Shown here in pieces: positions 15,330 through 23,067 of a stretch of 27,400 nucleotides of DNA. The position numbers and the translations under genes are program-made. The stretch covers positions 1 through 27,400 of the forward strand of contig JASGFG010000051.1 of NCBI GenBank assembly GCA_047605605.1, given 5' to 3'. Each line of letters begins with the position of its first letter. Position 1 is the first letter of the stretch. The DNA is from JAATGA01 sp047605605 (GTDB lineage Bacteria; Pseudomonadota; Alphaproteobacteria; Rhodobacterales; Rhodobacteraceae). The notes beneath the pieces were generated by a model. It was not told the origin of the DNA, did not search any database, and was given only the letters and a program-made list of their open reading frames with translations.

Positions 15330-16658
15330 ATGGCCCTCGACCGCAAGCCCGCCCCGAACGACCTGAACGCCTTCTGGATGCCGTTCACCGCCAACCGCCA
15401 GTTCAAGAAGGCGCCGCGGATGCTGGTCGGTGCCAAGGACATGTTCTACTACACCGCCGACGGACGGCAGGTGCTGGACGGAACGGCGGGCCTGTGGTGC
15501 TGCAACGCGGGCCATTGCCGCCCGAAGATCACCGAGGCCATCGCGAAACAGGCGGGCGAGCTGGACTATGCCCCCGCCTTCCAGATGGGCCACCCGGTCG
15601 CCTTTGAACTCGCCAACCGTATTATCGACATCGCTCCCAAGGGGATCGAGCATGTATTCTACACGAACTCCGGCTCGGAAAGCGTTGAAACGGCACTGAA
15701 ACTCGCCATTGCCTATCACCGGGCGCGGGGTGAGGGCGCGCGCACCCGGCTGATCGGGCGCGAACGCGGCTATCACGGCGTGAACTTCGGCGGCATTTCG
15801 GTCGGCGGTATCGTGAACAACCGCAAGGTGTTCGGCACCCTGCTGGCCGGGGTGGATCACCTGCCGCACACGCATCTTCCCGCGCAGAACGCCTTCAGCA
15901 AGGGCCAGCCGGAACATGGCGCGAACCTGGCCGACGATCTGGAACGGATCGTCGCGCTGCACGGCGCGGAAACCATCGCCGCCGTGATCGTCGAGCCGAT
16001 GGCGGGGTCCACCGGCGTGCTGCTGCCGCCCAAGGGCTATCTGGAAAAACTGCGTGCGATCACCAGGAAGCACGGCATTCTTCTGATCTTCGATGAAGTG
16101 ATCACCGGCTTCGGCCGTCTCGGCTCGGCCTTTGCCGCGCAACATTTCAACGTGCTGCCCGACATGATGACCACGGCCAAGGGCCTGACCAACGGCGTGA
16201 TCCCGATGGGCGCGGTGCTGACCACGGCCGATGTTCACGACGCCTTCATGCAGGGCCCGGAGCATATGATCGAGCTGTTCCACGGCTATACCTATTCCGG
16301 CAACCCCATCGCCTCGGCCGCCGGGATCGCCACGCTGGACACCTACAAGGAAGAGGGGCTGTTCGAGCGCGCCGCGGAACTCGCCCCCTATTGGGAAAAT
16401 GCGCTGCATTCGCTGCGTGGCACCCGCCACGTCATCGACATCCGCAACATGGGCCTGATCGGTGCGATCGAACTGGAACCCATCGCGGGCGAACCGACCA
16501 AGCGCGCCTTCAACGCCTTCCTCAAAGCCTATGAAAAAGGCATCATGATCCGCACCACCGGCGACATCATCGCCATGTCGCCGCCGCTGATCATCGAGAA
16601 ATCCCATATCGACCAGCTGATCGGCACGTTGAAAGAGGTGCTCGACACGCTCGAATAA
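15330..16658 (+). CDS. Omega-amino acid (beta-alanine):pyruvate aminotransferase
   Basis: A PLP-dependent class III aminotransferase, 442 residues, matching the Pseudomonas beta-alanine:pyruvate transaminase in motif order. Motifs are FWMPFTANRQF (15-25), GLWCCNAGHCR, FYTNSGSESVETALKLA (110-126), GRERGYHGVN, VIVEPMAGSTGV, IFDEVITGFGRLG with D255 for the PLP ring nitrogen, and TTAKGLTNGVIPMGAV with the Schiff-base lysine K284. It converts beta-alanine plus pyruvate to malonate semialdehyde plus alanine; other omega-amines such as taurine or putrescine remain possible. GGGAG lies six bases before the ATG. It is divergent from the RutR-like regulator, which probably controls it. A type A repeat follows. 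Confidence 0.92.
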   Translation: MALDRKPAPNDLNAFWMPFTANRQFKKAPRMLVGAKDMFYYTADGRQVLDGTAGLWCCNAGHCRPKITEAIAKQAGELDYAPAFQMGHPVAFELANRIIDIAPKGIEHVFYTNSGSESVETALKLAIAYHRARGEGARTRLIGRERGYHGVNFGGISVGGIVNNRKVFGTLLAGVDHLPHTHLPAQNAFSKGQPEHGANLADDLERIVALHGAETIAAVIVEPMAGSTGVLLPPKGYLEKLRAITRKHGILLIFDEVITGFGRLGSAFAAQHFNVLPDMMTTAKGLTNGVIPMGAVLTTADVHDAFMQGPEHMIELFHGYTYSGNPIASAAGIATLDTYKEEGLFERAAELAPYWENALHSLRGTRHVIDIRNMGLIGAIELEPIAGEPTKRAFNAFLKAYEKGIMIRTTGDIIAMSPPLIIEKSHIDQLIGTLKEVLDTLE

Positions 16659-16736
16659 GGATGGCGGACCAACAGGGACAGCCCGGCGACGGGGCAGAAC
16701 GAAAGACCGCCCCGTCCCCCACGATCTACCCTGTTC

Positions 16737-16791
16737 CCTTCATCCTCTTTGCATAAATATCCTCGGGGGTCCGGGGGCAGACAGCCCCCGG
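16737..16791 (+). repeat. Dispersed intergenic hairpin repeat, type A, copy 2
   Basis: A unit starting CCCTTCATC (16737-16745) with AAATATCCTCGGGGGTCC, then the perfect 8-bp stem CCGGGGGC (16771-16778) / GCCCCCGG (16784-16791) around AGACA. It lies between the aminotransferase and the small cupin gene. Compare copy 1 at 2831-2885. Confidence 0.8.
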
Positions 16792-16820
16792 CGGCCCGCA
16801 CCAAGCCAAAGGCCTGCCAG

Positions 16821-17102
16821 ATGCGCCCGACCTGCACCGCCACCACCCTGATCGACGACGCCCGCGTCCGCGTCACCCGTTTCGACTTCGTGCGGGGCGC
16901 GGAAACCGGCTGGCACCGGCACGGGCATGATTATGTGATCACCGCGATCACCGATTGCCCGATGCTGATCGAAATGCCCGACGGCAGCACGAAAACCACG
17001 CTTGTCCCCGCCGGCACCGCCTATCGCCGCGACGAAGGGGTGGAACACAATGTCATCTGCGACGGCGAGGCGATGAGCTTCGTCGAGGTCGAGCTGAAAT
17101 AG
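16821..17102 (+). CDS. Small cupin-domain protein
   Basis: A 93-residue single-domain cupin. Motif 1 is TGWHRHGHDYVI (29-40), with likely metal ligands H32, H34 or H36 and an acidic residue. Motif 2 includes PAGTAYRRDEGVEHNV with H76. The size suits a beta-barrel with one metal site, but no substrate can be named. The start is the ATG at 16821. The earlier in-frame ATG at 16749 lies inside the hairpin repeat and would add a non-conserved arginine/proline-rich leader. It is tandem with the downstream lipid kinase gene. Confidence 0.8.
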   Translation: MRPTCTATTLIDDARVRVTRFDFVRGAETGWHRHGHDYVITAITDCPMLIEMPDGSTKTTLVPAGTAYRRDEGVEHNVICDGEAMSFVEVELK

Positions 17103-17155
17103 CGGAACCCTGACCCGCCTTGCCGCGTTCCCCCGTGAAGGGAAGGGGCAGAAGC

Positions 17156-17173
17156 ATGGCGAAACCAGCGTGA
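17156..17173 (+). promoter_or_regulatory. Five-codon upstream ORF (MAKPA) overlapping the kinase start
   Basis: ATG GCG AAA CCA GCG TGA, preceded by the strong Shine-Dalgarno-like GGAAGGGG (17141-17148). Its stop overlaps the GTG start of the lipid kinase as GTGA. The kinase GTG itself has no ribosome site at normal distance, so translation may rely on ribosomes finishing this mini-ORF. Confidence 0.5.
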
Positions 17174-18090
17174 CGATCACTGACAGGATCTGTCTGATCG
17201 CCAATCCCGGCTCCGGTCGCAACAGCCGCGATGCCGAGGCGATCCACCGCGCCCTCGACAGCTTCGGGCCGCGGGCCGAATTGCGCGAATGGTCCGAGGG
17301 CCAAAGTCTTGAGGCGACGGTGAAACAGGCTCTTGCCGATGGCTTCGGCACCCTCGTGGCGGCCGGGGGCGACGGCACGGTCATGGGCGTCGCGCAGGCG
17401 ATGACGGCCGCGAATGCGCCGCGCCGGCGGATGGCGGTTCTGCCTCTGGGCACCTTCAACTACTTCGCCCGCGGCCTCGGCCTGCCCGAAGACCCCGAGG
17501 CCGCCGCGCAGGCCATCCTTGGCGGCAGCGTCCGGCCCATCTCGGTCGGCACGGTGAATGGGCAGGTGTTCCTGAACAACGCCAGCCTCGGCATCTACCC
17601 CTCGATCCTCAAGGCGCGCGAGGCGGTCTATGAACGCTTTGGCCGCCGCCGCCTCGCCGCGCACTGGTCGGTGATCAAGACCTTCCTGCGATTCCAGCAC
17701 CCGATGCAGGTGACGGTCACGGCCGACGGTCAATCGCACGATCATCGCACCCCGCTGATCTTCATCGCGCGGTCGGCCTTTCAGCTGGACTCCTTCGGCC
17801 TTCATGGCGCGCAGGACATCTCGGATGACAGGTTCGCGATGTTCATCGCACGTGACGGCGGGCGGGCGGCCCTGTTCCGCCTGGCCTGGCGGCTGATCCG
17901 CCGGCGGATCGAGGTGGGGCGCGACGTGGACTATATCGCCGCCCGCGACATCGTGATCGAGACGCGCATGGCCAAGCCGCTCGTCGCCTTCGATGGCGAG
18001 AAAAGCCGGATGCGCGCCCCGCTGACCTTTCGCATCCTGCCCGATGCGCTGGACATCGTTGTGCCCGACAGCCCGGACCCCGCGGCGTGA
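17170..18090 (+). CDS. Diacylglycerol kinase family lipid kinase
   Basis: A 306-residue cytosolic or membrane-peripheral kinase of the DAGK catalytic superfamily (DgkB/YegS type), likely phosphorylating a lipid such as diacylglycerol with ATP. Visible elements are IANPGSGRNSR (10-20), the nucleotide loop AAGGDGTVMG (64-73), PLGTFNYFARGLGLP (92-106), NNASLGIYP and the catalytic-region FDGEK (274-278). The start codon is GTG at 17170, since no other in-frame start precedes the conserved N-terminus, but its ribosome site seems supplied by the mini-ORF above. Its stop overlaps the GTG start of the phosphoesterase by four bases, so the two are coupled. Confidence 0.88.
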   Translation: MTITDRICLIANPGSGRNSRDAEAIHRALDSFGPRAELREWSEGQSLEATVKQALADGFGTLVAAGGDGTVMGVAQAMTAANAPRRRMAVLPLGTFNYFARGLGLPEDPEAAAQAILGGSVRPISVGTVNGQVFLNNASLGIYPSILKAREAVYERFGRRRLAAHWSVIKTFLRFQHPMQVTVTADGQSHDHRTPLIFIARSAFQLDSFGLHGAQDISDDRFAMFIARDGGRAALFRLAWRLIRRRIEVGRDVDYIAARDIVIETRMAKPLVAFDGEKSRMRAPLTFRILPDALDIVVPDSPDPAA

Positions 18091-18872
18091 GGCGCATCGT
18101 CCACCTGTCCGACCTGCATTTCGGCAGCACCTCTCCCCGGCTCCTGGACCCGCTGGTCGAGGAGGTGGCACGCCTTTCCCCCGATCTGGTGGCGATCTCG
18201 GGCGATTTCACCCAACGGGCGCGTCCCTGGCAGTTCGCCGAGGCGCGGGCCTTTCTGGACAGGATCACCGCCCCCGTGCTCTGCGTGCCGGGCAATCACG
18301 ACACGCCGCTGGACAACCTTTTCCTGCGGCTGTTCAACCCCTGGGGCCGCTATCGCCGCCATATCGACCCCGATCTGGAGCCGGTCTTTGCCGACGCGGA
18401 GCTTCTGGCTGTCGGGGTGAACACCGTCAACCGTTTCGCCTGGCAGCAGGGGCGGTTATCGCGGCGCACGCTGTCGCGGCTGCTCGATGCCTTCGGGCAG
18501 GACGACGGGCGCTGTCGGATCGTGGTCTGCCATCATCCGCTGGAACATCTGCCCGGAACCGCCAAGGCGCCCACCCGCGGGGCGGGACGGGCCTTGCAGG
18601 CGCTGCACCATTGCGGGGCGGACATCGTTCTGTGCGGCCATGTCCATACCGTTCACCACGCGCCCTTCACGGCGGCGCCAGGCGTCCTTTTCGTTCAGGC
18701 GGGAACCGGGCTTTCCAGCCGCCTGCGCGATCAGGAAAACAGCTTCAACCTGCTGGAGATCGACCGGGACGAAGCCCGCCTGACCGCCATCGCCGCGGGC
18801 GAGGCGGCCCGATTCCGTCCGCTGGAGACTGCCCTGTTCCGCCAGCAGGCCGAGTGCTGGCGCCGCGCCTGA
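18087..18872 (+). CDS. Calcineurin-like metallophosphoesterase
   Basis: A 261-residue phosphoesterase with the complete metal-site motif set: HLSDLHFG (6-13; D9, H11), SGDFTQ (38-43; D40), PGNHD (68-72; N70, H71), CHHPLEH (148-154; H149/H150) and CGHVH (183-187; H185, H187). It should hydrolyse phosphomono- or diesters with two metal ions. The start is GTG 18087 within GTGA, so it is coupled to the lipid kinase upstream, which hints at a lipid or lipid-precursor substrate. The specific substrate cannot be read from the sequence. Confidence 0.9.
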   Translation: MRRIVHLSDLHFGSTSPRLLDPLVEEVARLSPDLVAISGDFTQRARPWQFAEARAFLDRITAPVLCVPGNHDTPLDNLFLRLFNPWGRYRRHIDPDLEPVFADAELLAVGVNTVNRFAWQQGRLSRRTLSRLLDAFGQDDGRCRIVVCHHPLEHLPGTAKAPTRGAGRALQALHHCGADIVLCGHVHTVHHAPFTAAPGVLFVQAGTGLSSRLRDQENSFNLLEIDRDEARLTAIAAGEAARFRPLETALFRQQAECWRRA

Positions 18873-18968
18873 CGGTTGCGTGAACCCGGCTGCACGCGGC
18901 GCGGCGATCTGCTAGACTGCGCCCCAAACGCCCCCGCCAGAGGGGCCGGACCGAGCAGGAGCTTCGAC

Positions 18969-19733
18969 ATGCGCATCGCGCCGGCGATCATCTTTGCCCT
19001 GCTGGGGGCCGCCGCACAGGCGGGCGATCTGGTCGACTGCCAGACCTCGATCCGCGGGCAAGCGCTGCATTTCGTCTATGACCCCGCGGTGCCCGCCCTG
19101 CGCGACAGCCGGTCCTGGCGCGAACGGAACTTCGGCGACTGGGGCGCGGTCAGTTGTCCCGGACTGGTGACGCTGCGGGCGATGACGCCGGAACTGGACG
19201 ATGCGGGCCGGGCGCCATTCTGCCTGCAATGGGACCGCCGGGCCGGAACCTACATCGGCTATGCCGAGGGCGAGCGCGATGCCTGGCTGGGCTGCCAGAC
19301 GCCCTCCCGCAGCTTTTGCGAGCGGGTGAACGGCTCGCGGCAGGCGGCAGGCCAGATCGCGGGGCAGGCGCTGGACATGGCGCAGGTCATGACGCGCGGG
19401 GGGCTGGCGCTGTCGCAGCATCCCTCTGGCGCCATGGTGCTGAACGGACCGGGCCGTGCCGTGGGCGACCAGCTGGCCGCATTCGGGGCTTCGGCGCTGG
19501 CCGGGGTCTCCTCGCCCGCGGTGATGGCCGGGGTTGCGGTGACGGCGGTGGCGGTCGGCGGCGCGGTCTATGTCTGCTCGGACGAGGGTGCCGAAGGCGC
19601 GGCGGTAGAGGCTGCGGCACCGACCCGGATGAAGGACGGGGCCGAGGTGACGGGCCTGCCCGGTGCCGATCTGCTGGGGGCGGATCTGCCGGTGGGGACA
19701 GAACCCGCGCCGCCCGTTCCCGCCGCCGACTGA
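18969..19733 (+). CDS. Exported hypothetical protein with internal hydrophobic segment
   Basis: A 254-residue protein that I do not recognise. It has a signal peptide (MRIAPAIIFALLGAAAQA, probably cleaved before G19) and six cysteines in the mature part (24, 63, 85, 109, 117, 203) that could form disulfides. One hydrophobic stretch lies at about 183-203 (VMAGVAVTAVAVGGAVYVC), followed by an alanine/proline-rich acidic tail. This suggests a periplasmic domain tethered to a membrane. AGGAGC precedes the ATG by seven bases. Its own promoter is unclear; CTAGACT at 18912 is a candidate -10. It sits between the phosphoesterase and a VOC protein without a functional hint. Confidence 0.72.
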   Translation: MRIAPAIIFALLGAAAQAGDLVDCQTSIRGQALHFVYDPAVPALRDSRSWRERNFGDWGAVSCPGLVTLRAMTPELDDAGRAPFCLQWDRRAGTYIGYAEGERDAWLGCQTPSRSFCERVNGSRQAAGQIAGQALDMAQVMTRGGLALSQHPSGAMVLNGPGRAVGDQLAAFGASALAGVSSPAVMAGVAVTAVAVGGAVYVCSDEGAEGAAVEAAAPTRMKDGAEVTGLPGADLLGADLPVGTEPAPPVPAAD

Positions 19734-19767
19734 GGCATGTGAACCTTCCGCAGCAAAGGGGCGACGG

Positions 19768-20148
19768 ATGGACCTGAACCAGATCACCCTCGATGTGCGC
19801 GACCTGGGCGAATCCCTGGCCTTCTATCGCCTGCTCGGGCTGCGGTTAATCGTTCTGTCGCCGGAAAACGGCTATGCGCGGTTTGAACTGCCTTCCGGCT
19901 CGACCACCTTGTCCCTGCATGAAACACCCGCGGCGGTGGCGGCAGGCGCTGCGCTCTATTTCGAGGTCGAGGATGTGGACCGCCGCCATGCCCTGTTGCA
20001 GGCGGCAGGCGTGGTCTTCGACACCATGCCCGCCGATCAAGACTGGCGCTGGCGCGAGGCCTGGTTCCGCGACCCGACGGGCCACCGGCTCTGCCTGTTC
20101 CACGCCGGACCCGACCGGCGCTTTCCACCCTGGCGGCTGGGAAGCTGA
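19768..20148 (+). CDS. VOC family protein (glyoxalase/bleomycin resistance fold)
   Basis: A 126-residue single-subunit VOC protein. The N-terminal MDLNQITLDVRDLGESLAFY and a later LYFEVEDVDRRHALLQAAG give the paired beta-alpha-beta modules. The C-terminal FRDPTGHRLCLFHAG carries the usual DP-G-n-x-L-x-L pattern. The substrate is unknown; such proteins range from glyoxalases to dioxygenases and antibiotic binders. The start is the ATG at 19768, six bases after AAGGGG. It is convergent with enolase, and a type B repeat fills the gap. Confidence 0.85.
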   Translation: MDLNQITLDVRDLGESLAFYRLLGLRLIVLSPENGYARFELPSGSTTLSLHETPAAVAAGAALYFEVEDVDRRHALLQAAGVVFDTMPADQDWRWREAWFRDPTGHRLCLFHAGPDRRFPPWRLGS

Positions 20149-20162
20149 ATCAAACCGGCCCC

Positions 20163-20229
20163 CCCTTCATCTTGGCCCAAATACCCTGCAGGGAGGTCCG
20201 GAGGGGTGCAAAACCCCTCCGGGGCCGGG
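20163..20229 (+). repeat. Dispersed intergenic hairpin repeat, type B, copy 2
   Basis: A unit CCCTTCATCTTGG, CAAATACCCTG, then the stem CCGGAGGGG (20198-20206) / CCCCTCCGG (20214-20222) around TGCAAAA. It is nearly identical to 10288-10353. It lies between the convergent VOC and enolase genes. Confidence 0.8.
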
Positions 20230-20243
20230 CAAGGGCGCGAACC

Positions 20244-21521
20244 TCAGCCCTTCAGGATCGACCGGCCCGCATATTCCGCGGTTTCGCCCAGCATTTCCTC
20301 GATGCGGATCAGCTGGTTGTATTTCGCCAGCCGGTCCGAGCGGGCCAGCGAGCCGGTCTTGATCTGCCCGCAGTTGGTGGCGACCGCCAGGTCGGCGATG
20401 GTCGCATCCTCGGTCTCGCCCGAGCGGTGGCTCATCACGTTGGTATAGCGGGCGCGATGCGCCATCTCGACCGCTTGCAGCGTCTCGGTCAGGGTGCCGA
20501 TCTGGTTGACCTTGACCAGCATCGAATTGGCGCAGCCGCGCGCGATGCCTTCGGCCAGACGTTTCGGGTTGGTCACGAACAGGTCGTCGCCCACCAGCTG
20601 GATCTTCGATCCCAGCGTTTCGGTCAGCAGCTTCCACCCCTCCCAGTCGTCTTCGGCCATGCCGTCCTCGATGGAAATGATCGGATAGTCGCCGCACAGC
20701 CCGGCCAGATATTCGACATTCTCGATGGAGGTCAGGGATTTCCCCTCGCCCTTCATCTCATACCGGCCATCGCGGAAATATTCGGTCGAGGCGCAGTCCA
20801 GCGCCAGATAGATGTCTTCGCCGGGCCGGTAGCCCGCCTTTTCGATGGCCTTCAGGATGAAGTCCAGCGCCGCGCGGGTGGACGAGATGTTGGGGGCAAA
20901 GCCGCCCTCGTCGCCGATGCCGGTCGACAGGCCGGCGGCCGACAGCTCTTTCTTCAGCGTGTGGAAGACTTCCGACCCCATGCGCACCGCGTCGCGGATG
21001 TTGTCCGCGCCGACCGGCATGATCATGAATTCCTGGATGTCGATCGGGTTGTCGGCATGTTCGCCGCCGTTGATGATGTTCATCATCGGCACGGGCAGCA
21101 CACGGGCCGAAGTGCCGCCGACATAGCGGAACAGCGGCTGGCCGGTGAATTCCGCCGCGGCCTTGGCCACGGCCAGCGACACGCCAAGGATGGCGTTGGC
21201 GCCCAGACGGCCCTTATTGGGCGTGCCGTCCATCTCGATCATGGTGCGGTCGATGCCGACCTGTTCGGTGGCGTCGAAGCCCACGATTTCTTCGGCGATC
21301 TCGCCGTTGACGGCGGCCACCGCCTCCAGCACGCCCTTGCCCAGATAGCGCGACTTGTCGCCATCGCGCTTTTCCACCGCCTCATGCGCGCCGGTCGAGG
21401 CGCCCGAGGGCACGGCCGCGCGGCCCATGGCGCCGCTTTCCAGCACCACGTCCACCTCGACGGTGGGGTTGCCGCGGCTGTCGAGGATCTCGCGGGCGTG
21501 AATGTCGATGATCGTGCTCAT
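20244..21521 (-). CDS. eno: Enolase
   Basis: The glycolytic and gluconeogenic enzyme interconverting 2-phosphoglycerate and phosphoenolpyruvate; 425 residues, the normal length. It opens MSTIIDIHAREILDSRGNPT. Magnesium ligands are D242 (LALDCAS), E285 (SIEDG) and D312 (VGDDLF). The catalytic base K337 lies in the signature MLVKVNQIGTLTET, E205 lies in GDEGGFAPN, and SHRSGETED is at 364-372. The start is the ATG at 21521. GGAGG lies eleven bases upstream, between it and a further in-frame ATG at 21539, which therefore cannot be the start. Enolase also takes part in the RNA degradosome in some bacteria; nothing here bears on that. Confidence 0.98.
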   Translation of the reverse strand: MSTIIDIHAREILDSRGNPTVEVDVVLESGAMGRAAVPSGASTGAHEAVEKRDGDKSRYLGKGVLEAVAAVNGEIAEEIVGFDATEQVGIDRTMIEMDGTPNKGRLGANAILGVSLAVAKAAAEFTGQPLFRYVGGTSARVLPVPMMNIINGGEHADNPIDIQEFMIMPVGADNIRDAVRMGSEVFHTLKKELSAAGLSTGIGDEGGFAPNISSTRAALDFILKAIEKAGYRPGEDIYLALDCASTEYFRDGRYEMKGEGKSLTSIENVEYLAGLCGDYPIISIEDGMAEDDWEGWKLLTETLGSKIQLVGDDLFVTNPKRLAEGIARGCANSMLVKVNQIGTLTETLQAVEMAHRARYTNVMSHRSGETEDATIADLAVATNCGQIKTGSLARSDRLAKYNQLIRIEEMLGETAEYAGRSILKG

Positions 21522-21597
21522 GGGGTCCGTTTCCTCCACATGGGTTCGGGGCCGTCTTACCCTGCGGAATGTGACAGGAAAAGGTCGGCTGGCGCGA

Positions 21598-22518
21598 TCA
21601 GCGCGGAACGGCCCGATTTTTCCGCTGCCGCGCCACCATCCGTTCGCGCGCCAGCGTATAAAGCCCGGTTCCGATCACCAGGGCCGACCCGATCAGCGTC
21701 GCCGTATCGGGCACCTCGGCAAACAGGAACAGCGCGATGATCATCGCAAAGGGCAGACGGACATAGCGGAACGGCGTGACGACCGCCACCTCGCCCATGC
21801 GGGCGGCGCCGATCACCATTGTATAGCCCACGGTGGCGCAGAGGATGATGCCCGTCAGGATGCCCCATTGACCCAGCGACGGGGTTATCCAGCCGCCCTG
21901 CACCTGCATCATGACCACGCCCAGCACCGTCAGGCAGGCATTGGCGGCAAAACCCAGCTGCATCGTGCCCAGGCTGGTCGGGATGCGGCGGGTGAAAAGC
22001 TCTCTCATCGCCAGGGTGACGGCACTGACCAGCGCCAGGATCGCCGCGGGGCGGAACCCTTCGGCACCGGGGCGCAGGATGATCATCACCCCCAGAAAGC
22101 CGATGCTGATCGCCGTCCACCGCCGCCAGCCGACCTTTTCGCCGAAAAAGATCGCGGCCGCGGCGGTGATGATGATCGGCGTCGCCTGCAACATCGCCGC
22201 CGTCATCGACAGCGGGATCAGCGCCAGCGCGGTGACATAAAGGATGGTGTTCACCACCTCGGTCAGGCTGCGCATCAGCGGAAGCCCCGTCCAGACCGCG
22301 CGGGCAAACGGCTTTTCGCCGCGCACCTGCGCCATCAGGCCAAAGAACACCGTGCCGAAGGCGCAGTTGACCAGCACCATCTGCCCGGTGGGCAGATCCG
22401 ACGAGCCGAGCTTGAGCAGCGCATCTTCCATGGCGAACAGCGCCATCGACGCGATCATCAGCAGGATGCCGGTCACGTTGTGGCGCGCGCCGGTCAGATA
22501 TTCGACTTGCGCGGTCAT
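21598..22518 (-). CDS. EamA/DMT family transporter
   Basis: A 306-residue inner-membrane protein of the drug/metabolite transporter superfamily with two EamA repeats. About ten hydrophobic helices span residues 14-293. Typical features are AMEDALLKLGSS in the first repeat, AIFFGEKVGWRRWTAISIGF at the end of repeat one and LFAEVPDTATLIGSALVIGTGL at the end of repeat two. The cargo is unknown. Its start overlaps the stop of the upstream Fur/Mur-type gene as ATGA, so the two form one operon. This raises the idea of a metal-linked role, but the family is mostly for organic metabolites. Confidence 0.9.
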   Translation of the reverse strand: MTAQVEYLTGARHNVTGILLMIASMALFAMEDALLKLGSSDLPTGQMVLVNCAFGTVFFGLMAQVRGEKPFARAVWTGLPLMRSLTEVVNTILYVTALALIPLSMTAAMLQATPIIITAAAAIFFGEKVGWRRWTAISIGFLGVMIILRPGAEGFRPAAILALVSAVTLAMRELFTRRIPTSLGTMQLGFAANACLTVLGVVMMQVQGGWITPSLGQWGILTGIILCATVGYTMVIGAARMGEVAVVTPFRYVRLPFAMIIALFLFAEVPDTATLIGSALVIGTGLYTLARERMVARQRKNRAVPR

Positions 22519-22931
22519 TTCGCGGCCTTTTTCAGCGGCACGGCCAGCAGTTCCAGCCGATGCCCGATCAGCCGGTATCCCAGCCGGGCGGCGATCTTTT
22601 CCTGCAAGACCTCGATCTCGGGGTCGACGAATTCGATCACCTCGCCGCTGGTCACGTCGATCAGGTGGTCGTGGTGGTCACGTTCGGCATCCTCATAGCG
22701 CGCGCGGCCGTCGCCGAATTCCAGCCGGTCAAGGATGCCCGCTTCCTCGAACAGTTTCACCGTGCGATAGACCGTCGCCAGCGAGATCTTGGGATCGGCG
22801 GCCGAGGCGCGGGCATACAGCTCCTCGACATCGGGGTGGTCGGTCGCCTCGCCGATGACGCGGGCGACGGTGCGGCGCTGGTCGGTCATGCGCAGGCCCT
22901 TGGCCTCGCAACGCGCGATGATGTCGGACAT
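22515..22931 (-). CDS. Fur family transcriptional regulator (Fur/Mur type)
   Basis: A 138-residue metal-sensing repressor. The winged helix includes GLRMTDQRRTVARVI (15-29), HPDVEELYARA and ISLATVYRTVKLFEEAGI (recognition helix). The metal/dimer region has RDHHDHLIDVTSGEVIEF (86-103 approx.) and ends GHRLELLAVPLKK. This matches alphaproteobacterial Fur, called Mur in rhizobia, where it mainly responds to manganese. The HHDHL motif keeps the regulatory metal histidines, and the CxxC structural zinc motifs of many Fur proteins are absent. I start at the ATG at 22931, because the run of Gs upstream touches the ATG at 22940 directly, too close for a ribosome site, but is well placed for 22931. 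Confidence 0.92.
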   Translation of the reverse strand: MSDIIARCEAKGLRMTDQRRTVARVIGEATDHPDVEELYARASAADPKISLATVYRTVKLFEEAGILDRLEFGDGRARYEDAERDHHDHLIDVTSGEVIEFVDPEIEVLQEKIAARLGYRLIGHRLELLAVPLKKAAK

Positions 22932-23067
22932 GGCCCGCATCCCCCCCTTTTTCCGGCTTTCGCCGCGCGTTTACGCGATCCGCCCTGCGCCTGCCAGCCC
23001 TTTCCCGCGTTGACTTTGCCCGCACCGCCCGCGACGAGGGGGGAGCAAGGGCACGGGGGGGGGCGGA

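Noticed and set aside
21522..21539. Upstream ATG for enolase (six extra residues)
   Set aside because: The ribosome site GGAGG lies downstream of that ATG and in front of the family-consistent MSTI start.
20172..21740. 522-codon plus-strand frame antisense to enolase
   Set aside because: Complete overlap with an unmistakable enolase gene; no domain.
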